Positions 6,691 to 10,868 of a stretch of DNA of 10,868 nt are shown piece by piece; position 1 is the stretch's first letter; the number at the start of each line of letters is the position of its first letter. Made by a program: the position numbers and the translations under genes. The notes under the pieces are model-generated. The model saw only the letters and a list, made by a program, of their open reading frames with translations, did no database searches and was not told where the DNA came from. The stretch spans positions 15,828 through 26,695 of the forward strand of contig DMHI01000211.1 in the NCBI GenBank assembly GCA_003449515.1, written 5' to 3'. This stretch comes from Lysobacteraceae bacterium. Lineage in GTDB: Bacteria; Pseudomonadota; Gammaproteobacteria; Xanthomonadales; Xanthomonadaceae.

Positions 6691-7897
6691 CGCCGAGCTC
6701 GCGGCCCACCTTGGCGAAGGCGGCGATCGCGCGGTCGAGGTGCTCGCGGGTGTGCGCCGCACTCATCTGCGTGCGGATGCGCGCCTGGCCCTTCGGCACC
6801 ACCGGGAAGAAGAAGCCGATCGCGTAGATGCCCTCGTCGAGCAGGCGCGCGGCGAACTGCTGCGCCAGCGGCGCGTCGTAGAGCATCACCGGGCAGATCG
6901 GGTGCGTGCCGGGCTTGAGGTCGAAGCCGAGCTGGGCCATCTCCGCGCGGAAGTAGGCGGTGTTGGCCGCGAGGCGTTCGCGCAGCTCGCCGGCCTTGGC
7001 CAGCATGTCGAAGGCGGTGATGCCCGCCGCCACCACATGCGGCGGCAGCGAGTTGCTGAAGAGGTAGGGCCGCGAGCGCTGGCGCAGCAGTTCGATCACG
7101 TCGCGGCGGCCGGTGGTGAAGCCGCCGAGCGCGCCGCCCATGGCCTTGCCGAGCGTGCCGGTGAAGATGTCGATCTTCTCCATCACGCCCTTCACCTCGG
7201 CGCTGCCGCGTCCCGAGCGCCCGAGAAAGCCGGTGGCGTGGCACTCGTCGATGTGGACCATCGCGCCATAGGTCGCGGCCAGCGCGGTGATCTCGTCGAG
7301 CGGGGCGATGAAGCCGTCCATCGAGAACACGCCGTCGGTGGTGATCAGGATGTCGCGCACGCCATCGGCGCGGGCTTGGCGGAGCTGCGCTTCCAGATCG
7401 GCCATGTCGCCGTTGGCGTAGCGGTAGCGCCTGGCCTTGCACAGCCGCACGCCGTCGATGATCGAGGCGTGGTTGAGGCTGTCGGAGATGATGGCGTCCT
7501 GCTCCCCCAGCAGCGGCTCGAACAGGCCGCCGTTGGCGTCGAAGCAGGCAGCGTAGAGAATCGTGTCCTCGGTGCCGAAAAAGGCGGCGATCCGCGCTTC
7601 GAGCTGCTTGTGCAGGTCCTGCGTGCCGCAGATGAAGCGCACCGAGGCCATGCCGAAGCCGTGGCTGTCGAGTGCCGCCTTGGCGCTGGCGATCACTTCG
7701 GGGTGGTCGGCGAGGCCCAGGTAGTTGTTGGCGCAGAAGTTCAGCACCGTGCGGCCGTCCTCCAGCGTGATTTCGGCCGACTGCGGGCTGCTGATGACGC
7801 GCTCGGCCTTGAACAGGCCGGCGGCGCGGATCCCGGCCAGCTCGGCGGCGTAGCGGGCAAGGGCGGGGGACGGGCGGGTCGGGGTGGTGTCGGCCAT
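6677..7897 (-). CDS. kbl: 2-amino-3-ketobutyrate CoA ligase (glycine C-acetyltransferase)
   Basis: A 406-residue PLP-dependent alpha-oxoamine synthase (E. coli Kbl has 398). It cleaves 2-amino-3-ketobutyrate with CoA to glycine and acetyl-CoA, the second step of threonine breakdown after Tdh. Near-identical blocks to E. coli Kbl include NFCANNYLGLA (53-63), DSHGFGMASVRFICGTQD (77-94), CFDANGGLFE (118-127), LNHASIIDGVRLCKA (141-155), FTGTLGKAMGG (245-255), RQRSRPYLFSNSL (272-284) and VVPKGQARIRTQMSAAHT (366-383). Inferred cofactor residues by alignment are K251 (Schiff base), D217, H220 and H143. The ATG at 7897 is chosen; an in-frame ATG 16 codons upstream is possible but adds sequence not expected for the family. 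The Shine-Dalgarno is weak. The gene is separated from tdh and divergent from the response regulator, so it probably has its own promoter. Confidence 0.97.
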   Translation of the reverse strand: MADTTPTRPSPALARYAAELAGIRAAGLFKAERVISSPQSAEITLEDGRTVLNFCANNYLGLADHPEVIASAKAALDSHGFGMASVRFICGTQDLHKQLEARIAAFFGTEDTILYAACFDANGGLFEPLLGEQDAIISDSLNHASIIDGVRLCKARRYRYANGDMADLEAQLRQARADGVRDILITTDGVFSMDGFIAPLDEITALAATYGAMVHIDECHATGFLGRSGRGSAEVKGVMEKIDIFTGTLGKAMGGALGGFTTGRRDVIELLRQRSRPYLFSNSLPPHVVAAGITAFDMLAKAGELRERLAANTAYFRAEMAQLGFDLKPGTHPICPVMLYDAPLAQQFAARLLDEGIYAIGFFFPVVPKGQARIRTQMSAAHTREHLDRAIAAFAKVGRELGVIAG

Positions 7898-7934
7898 GCG
7901 GCGCTCGGGCGATGGGTGGTGCGGACGGATCCGC

Positions 7935-7940
7935 ATTATG
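7935..7940 (-). promoter_or_regulatory. Possible -10 element for kbl
   Basis: On the minus strand the hexamer CATAAT (complement of 7935-7940) matches five of six bases of the sigma-70 -10 consensus and lies about 37 nt before the kbl start. No convincing -35 hexamer is found 16-18 nt upstream, where the sequence is GC-rich. Immediately downstream is a short palindrome, CGGATCCG at 7926-7933, nested in an inverted GCGGA/TCCGC pair (7921-7925, 7930-7934), which could be an operator or chance in this GC-rich DNA. Confidence 0.25.
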
Positions 7941-7993
7941 GCCGCGCTGGTTGCGGCGGAGCGGGCCACCCCCGCGTCGGTGGCTCTCAAGGC

Positions 7994-8023
7994 TTGACAC
8001 TGTTCATACCTTTAACAAATGCT
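7994..8023 (+). promoter_or_regulatory. Candidate sigma-70 promoter of the response regulator gene
   Basis: A perfect TTGACA at 7994-7999 is followed after 18 nt by AATGCT at 8018-8023, which matches three of six -10 positions including the key A and final T. The stretch 7994-8020 is clearly AT-richer than its surroundings. Transcription would begin near 8030, giving a leader of about 33 nt before the ATG at 8063. The -35 is strong and the -10 poor, so the element may need an activator or the true -10 may differ. Confidence 0.45.
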
Positions 8024-8030
8024 GCCGTCG

Positions 8031-8058
8031 GGAGCCTTCCGCTCCGCGCCATCCGGAG
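8031..8058 (+). promoter_or_regulatory. Leader of the response regulator with two alternative hairpins over its ribosome binding site
   Basis: The Shine-Dalgarno GGAG at 8055-8058 is 4 nt from the ATG at 8063 and fixes that start. It is part of CGGAG (8054-8058), which can pair with CTCCG at 8042-8046 and hide the site. The same CTCC bases can instead pair in GGAGC (8031-8035) with GCTCC (8041-8045). The two 5-bp stems exclude each other. This resembles a small translational switch but the stems are short and chance is possible in GC-rich DNA. Confidence 0.35.
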
Positions 8059-8062
8059 AATC

Positions 8063-8797
8063 ATGTCGCGCACGCTGCAAGTCGGACTCGTCGAGGACGA
8101 TCCCATCCAGGCGAAGATCATCGGCACGATGATCGGGAACGCGGGGATGGACTGCCTCCATTACGCGACCGAATTCGACTTCCGCCGTCGCATGGGGCCG
8201 GAGTCGATCGATCTGCTGGTGCTCGACTGGAATCTGCCGGGCGTCTCCGGCCTCGAACTGCTGCGCGAACTGCGCCAGTCCAATGCCACGCTGCCGGTGA
8301 TCTTCCTGACCGGCAACGACCAGGAAGCCGACATCGTCACCGGCCTGCAGGCCGGCGCCGACGACTACATCGTGAAGCCGGCCCGCGCTGCCGAACTGGT
8401 CGCTCGTATCCAATCGGCGATGCGCCGGGCCGCCCCGCTCAGCAACGCGCAGGCCATCGAGGATGCCGATCCGTTCGGCTTCGACATCGAGCGCCGGCGG
8501 CTGACCCTCCGCGGCGAGCAGGTGGAGCTGACCGATCGCGAGTTCGATCTGCTGGTCTTCCTGTTCCAGCGCCGCGGCAAGGTGGTCTCGCGCGAGACGC
8601 TGCTGTCGCAGGTCTGGCGGGTGGGGCCCAATGTGGCCACGCGCAGCATCGACACCTACGTGAGCCGGCTGCGCAAGCGCCTCGGCCTGCAGGGCGACAG
8701 CGAGTGGCGGCTGGAGGGCATCTACCAGCACGGCTACCGGCTGGTGCGCTCGAACGGCGAAGACCCCGCGGAGACGCTGCCGTCGGAAGCCGGCTGA
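8063..8797 (+). CDS. Response regulator, OmpR/PhoB family (receiver plus winged helix)
   Basis: A 244-residue two-component response regulator: phosphorylation by a sensor kinase would change DNA binding by its C-terminal domain. The receiver domain spans about 5-122: acidic pair E11-D12-D13, phosphoacceptor D55 in VLDWNLPG, T83 in FLTG and K105 in IVKPA. The OmpR-type winged helix spans about 136-229, with LTDREFDLLVFLFQRRGKVV (156-175), TRSIDTYVSRLRKRL (193-207) and GIYQHGYRL (219-227). A short unstructured tail follows. The ATG at 8063 has a GGAG Shine-Dalgarno. The frame is open far upstream (to 6740), but that part is antisense to kbl and is not protein. No histidine kinase gene lies in the window, so the partner is unknown. 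It is divergent from kbl and convergent with the exported-protein gene, and may regulate neighbours, but nothing in the sequence proves it. Confidence 0.95.
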   Translation: MSRTLQVGLVEDDPIQAKIIGTMIGNAGMDCLHYATEFDFRRRMGPESIDLLVLDWNLPGVSGLELLRELRQSNATLPVIFLTGNDQEADIVTGLQAGADDYIVKPARAAELVARIQSAMRRAAPLSNAQAIEDADPFGFDIERRRLTLRGEQVELTDREFDLLVFLFQRRGKVVSRETLLSQVWRVGPNVATRSIDTYVSRLRKRLGLQGDSEWRLEGIYQHGYRLVRSNGEDPAETLPSEAG

Positions 8798-8805
8798 GGG
8801 CCGGC
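8789..8805. terminator. Possible bidirectional terminator hairpin between convergent genes
   Basis: GCCGGC at 8789-8794 and 8800-8805 form a perfect 6-bp all-GC stem around the loop TGAGG, which contains the response regulator's stop codon. The stem overlaps the end of that gene, and convergent transcription from the exported-protein gene also arrives here. Only a short TTT (8815-8817) follows on the plus strand, so it lacks the U tract of a strong intrinsic terminator. It could equally be a transcript-end stabilising hairpin or chance. Confidence 0.35.
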
Positions 8806-8811
8806 TGAGGG
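8790..8811. repeat. 11-bp perfect tandem duplication spanning the response regulator stop codon
   Basis: CCGGCTGAGGG occurs twice head-to-tail (8790-8800 and 8801-8811), followed by CCG as the start of a third copy. The first copy contains the stop TGA; the second contains a second TGA in another frame. The duplication creates two alternative GC stems (GCCGGC with GCCGGC, or CGGC 8802-8805 with GCCG 8811-8814). It probably arose by replication slippage. Confidence 0.75.
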
Positions 8812-8816
8812 CCGTT

Positions 8817-10253
8817 TCAGAACGCGGGATCGACCGGCGTTGGCCGCGCCTGCGCTTCGCGTGCCGGCCCGAGCGCCTGCTCTTCGATCACCCAGCCGGC
8901 GGCGAGCAGGGCGGCGCGGGCTTCCGGGCTGGCCTCGCGGCCGAGCAGCAGGCGGCGGTCGCGCGCGTCGGCGGCGTGGGCTGCGGCGAAGAACGCTGCG
9001 GATTCCGGCGTCCATTGCAGGTGGTCGACGGGCAGGGCCAGCAGCAGGCGATCTTCGGCGTCGCGCAGCACCAGCGCCTCGCCCAGTGCTTCGAATCGCG
9101 ACGGAAAGCGCGGACGCGCGGCCACCAGCAGGTGCAGGGCATCGACGACGAAGCGCGCCTCGGCCTCGCGTTCGACGCCCGCGGCAAGGCCGAGGAAGGT
9201 ATCGCAGCCACGTTGCGGCACAAGGGCGAGCAGCGCGTCCACGGCCTGCGTTTGCAGTGTCGGGCTGTAGCGGGCGTTGCCGAGGAAGGCGCCGCGCACC
9301 GCGGGAGAGCACGCCAGCGGCGCCAGCCGGCCGGCGTTCCAGTCGGCCACGTCCTCCGGCGATTGCTCCCACACCATCCGGTGGATGCGGTGGCTGCCGC
9401 CGAGCACCCGGGCCGCCGAGCCGCCCACCTGCCCCAGCCCGAAGCCGGCGCTGCGGCGGCCCACCAGCGTCGACCACGCCAGCCGGTCGGTCTCGGCATC
9501 CAGCCAGGGATTGGCCGTGTACGGATCGATGCCGAGCGCCTCGCCGAGTTCGCGGCGCGCCGTGGTGTAACCCAGCCAGCGTTTGCCGAGGCTGCTGGCC
9601 AGGTCGCCACCGCGGTGCCACCAGGGTTCCGGCTCGGGCGGCAACGGCGTCGCCGCGCGCGGCCGCAGCACCACATCGAGGCGCGGATCGCCGTGGGCAA
9701 AAGCATCGAGCGCGCGGTCACCGGCAGCGGCGGCGCGTTCGCCGAAGTGCTCGGCGCGTCGCCCGAAAACCCGCAGCGCACCGGCCGGGAGGCCAACCAC
9801 GCTTTCCACCGGTCGCGTCACCACGCCTGCGAGTGTCGCCCCGGTCTGCCGCAGGCTGCTCGCGCTGGCGCGTCCGGCGGTACCGGCGGCGCCCATCGCG
9901 CGCAGCCGCCGCACCGCCTCCATCTCGGCCACGCGCCGCTCGAGCAGATCGAGGCTTTCCACCGTGATCGAGCGTGGCTCGACCGCATCGCTGCCTTCGC
10001 CCTGGGCCTCGATGACGAACTGCGCCATCCCACCCACGAGACGCGCGCAGGGCTGCACGCGGAAATCCTCACCGCCAAGCAGCAGCGGCGGCGCGAGCGC
10101 CGCGGCCGGCAGGCCGCCTTCGGCGATGCAGCGATCGGCCGTTGTCGGCGACGGCGGTGCGGCCGCCAGCGCGGTTGACGCGATGGCGGCGAGGGCCGCG
10201 ACCAGGGCCGCCGCGAGGGCGCGCGGCGCGGGTGCCGGGCGGGCGATGATCAT
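8817..10253 (-). CDS. Exported protein of unknown function
   Basis: A 478-residue protein I do not recognise. A signal peptide is clear: arginines at 5 and 11, a hydrophobic Ala/Leu core at about 12-29, and a likely cut near ALA-A (28-31). The mature part should be periplasmic, membrane-attached or secreted. No lipobox cysteine sits at the cleavage site. It has four cysteines (42, 69, 315, 350), which could form two disulfides. Residues 120-185 are rich in Ala, Gly and Arg and contain VVTRPVESVVGLPAGALRVF (144-163). A conserved-looking segment follows, with TARRELGEALGIDPYTANPW (231-250) and GFGLGQVGG (270-278). The C-terminal half (about 330-470) is alpha-helical in character. The ATG at 10253 lies 2 nt after the GNAT stop (TGA-GC-ATG), indicating co-expression; the frame is open to 10412, but the signal peptide begins at 10253. 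It ends 19 nt from the convergent regulator gene. Confidence 0.82.
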   Translation of the reverse strand: MIIARPAPAPRALAAALVAALAAIASTALAAAPPSPTTADRCIAEGGLPAAALAPPLLLGGEDFRVQPCARLVGGMAQFVIEAQGEGSDAVEPRSITVESLDLLERRVAEMEAVRRLRAMGAAGTAGRASASSLRQTGATLAGVVTRPVESVVGLPAGALRVFGRRAEHFGERAAAAGDRALDAFAHGDPRLDVVLRPRAATPLPPEPEPWWHRGGDLASSLGKRWLGYTTARRELGEALGIDPYTANPWLDAETDRLAWSTLVGRRSAGFGLGQVGGSAARVLGGSHRIHRMVWEQSPEDVADWNAGRLAPLACSPAVRGAFLGNARYSPTLQTQAVDALLALVPQRGCDTFLGLAAGVEREAEARFVVDALHLLVAARPRFPSRFEALGEALVLRDAEDRLLLALPVDHLQWTPESAAFFAAAHAADARDRRLLLGREASPEARAALLAAGWVIEEQALGPAREAQARPTPVDPAF

Positions 10254-10255
10254 GC

Positions 10256-10690
10256 TCAGTCGAGGCGTTTTTCGAGGTAGTAGCGCACGAAGCCCGGTGG
10301 ATTGTCGGCCTGCTCGCCGAACCGCCGATAACCGAGGCGGGTGTAGAACTCGAGGGCCTGGAACTCGATGGTGTCGAGGTAGACACCGAGCGCGCCACGG
10401 GCGCGCGCCCAAGCCTCGGCCTGTTCGAGCAGTTGCGCGCCGATGCCGGTGCGGCGACGCTCGGGCGATACGGCCAGCATGTCCACGTGCAGCCAGCCGA
10501 GGCCGTACTCGCCGACGAGGCCGCCCACCATTTCGTCCTCGCAGTCGAGCGCGGTGATCACGACGGGCAGCCAGTCCGGACGTCCGATGAAGCGCGCGTT
10601 GTAATCGCGCAGCATTTCGCGGATCGCAATGGCGCGTTCGCCATCGAGGTCGGGATCGACGGTGATGCGGACGGTCGAGGCCGGGCTCAC
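10256..10690 (-). CDS. GNAT family N-acetyltransferase
   Basis: A 144-residue single-domain acetyltransferase that would move an acetyl group from acetyl-CoA to an amine of an unknown substrate. The acetyl-CoA-binding motif A is VSPERRRTGIGAQLLEQAE (74-92), with the R-x-x-G-x-G pattern at 79-84. WLHVDMLAV (66-74) is the preceding beta-4 strand, and ALEFYTRLGYRRFGE (112-126) is the typical motif B ending with the Tyr that acts in many members. VRYYLEKRL (135-143) closes the fold. The start is GTG at 10690-10688, one base after the tdh stop (TGA-C-GTG), and leaves a normal-length GNAT domain. The exported-protein gene starts 2 nt downstream. Close packing places it in the tdh transcript, but a link with threonine or glycine metabolism is not shown. 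Confidence 0.92.
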   Translation of the reverse strand: MSPASTVRITVDPDLDGERAIAIREMLRDYNARFIGRPDWLPVVITALDCEDEMVGGLVGEYGLGWLHVDMLAVSPERRRTGIGAQLLEQAEAWARARGALGVYLDTIEFQALEFYTRLGYRRFGEQADNPPGFVRYYLEKRLD

Positions 10691-10691
10691 G

Positions 10692-10868
10692 TCAGTTCCA
10701 GCTGCAGACGACCTTGCCGCAGGTGCCGGCGTCCATCAGGTCGAAGCCCTTCTGGAAATCGTTGATGTGGATCTGGTGCGTCAGCACCTTCCGTAGCGGA
10801 AAGCCGGTGAGCACCATCTGCGTCATCTTGTACCAGGTCTCGTACATGCGCCGACCGTAGATGCCCTG
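10692..10868 (-). CDS. tdh: L-threonine 3-dehydrogenase, C-terminal 58 residues (cut by window edge)
   Basis: The minus strand from the window end to a TGA at 10694-10692 encodes 58 residues closely matching the end of E. coli Tdh. It opens QGIYGRRMYETWYKM, where E. coli has KGIYGREMFETWYKM, followed by the HQIHINDFQKGFDLMDAG block and the terminal GKVVCSWN against E. coli GKVILSWD. Tdh is a zinc-dependent medium-chain NAD+ dehydrogenase that oxidises L-threonine to 2-amino-3-ketobutyrate, the substrate of Kbl. The catalytic zinc and NAD-binding parts lie outside the window. The stop is 1 nt from the GNAT start, so tdh leads, or sits early in, a three-gene minus-strand unit. Confidence 0.95.
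   Translation of the reverse strand, partial: QGIYGRRMYETWYKMTQMVLTGFPLRKVLTHQIHINDFQKGFDLMDAGTCGKVVCSWN

Noticed and set aside
6740..8062. Plus-strand frame running through kbl and joined in frame to the response regulator (would give a 685-residue fusion)
   Set aside because: The N-terminal part is antisense to kbl with shadow-like composition; the receiver domain starts naturally at 8063 with a good ribosome binding site.
8840..10178. Long plus-strand open frames opposite the exported-protein gene (375 and 400 codons)
   Set aside because: Their products are Arg/Ala/Pro-rich without motifs. The minus-strand frame has a coherent signal peptide and tight spacing to its neighbour.
1..10868. 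Mobile elements, CRISPR arrays, phage genes, toxin-antitoxin or defence systems
   Set aside because: No transposase, integrase, terminal inverted repeats, spaced direct repeats or defence-protein motifs were seen in either strand; the genes are housekeeping or metabolic in type.

Overview
The window is very GC-rich chromosomal DNA, densely packed with genes. Protein similarity and gene content point to a gammaproteobacterium, most likely of the Lysobacterales/Xanthomonadales; this assignment is inferred from recalled family resemblance, not a database search. I found twelve protein-coding genes, two of them cut by the window edges. No tRNA, rRNA, CRISPR array, insertion sequence or phage gene was seen, and no stretch over 300 bases lacks a gene.

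Left part (1-5881, minus strand, read right to left). A probable seven-gene unit runs OsmC-family protein, membrane acyl-CoA desaturase, FAD-dependent amine-oxidase-family enzyme, DUF1365 protein, CFA-family methyltransferase, DUF2878 membrane protein and DUF1295 membrane protein (cut at base 1). From the desaturase onward the junctions are overlaps (three GTGA, one TGATG) or a 4-nt gap, so the last six genes are almost certainly one translationally coupled operon. The combination suggests modification of membrane fatty-acyl chains: the desaturase makes a double bond, the SAM-dependent enzyme adds a one-carbon unit, and the FAD enzyme, DUF1365 and membrane proteins act further. The CFA-family enzyme carries Ser and Gln where E. 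coli Cfa has active-site Cys139 and His266, so the product may not be a simple cyclopropane. Related gene sets belong to the sigma-E/ChrR singlet-oxygen regulon and furan-fatty-acid chemistry in Rhodobacter. A TGATCC hexamer upstream of the OsmC gene matches the -35 element I recall for that sigma factor.

Middle part (5950-8797). A plus-strand RsuA/RluB-type pseudouridine synthase overlaps tail-to-tail with minus-strand kbl (2-amino-3-ketobutyrate CoA ligase). Kbl is divergent from a plus-strand OmpR/PhoB-type response regulator with no kinase gene in view. The regulator's leader has a plausible promoter and two mutually exclusive short hairpins, one covering its Shine-Dalgarno sequence.

Right part (8817-10868, minus strand). 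The 3' end of tdh (L-threonine 3-dehydrogenase) is followed after 1 nt by a GNAT acetyltransferase and after 2 nt by a 478-residue exported protein of unknown function. Tdh and Kbl catalyse consecutive steps of threonine breakdown, but here their genes are about 2.8 kb apart with the regulator on the opposite strand between them. A GC hairpin built from an 11-bp tandem repeat lies between the convergent regulator and exported-protein genes.
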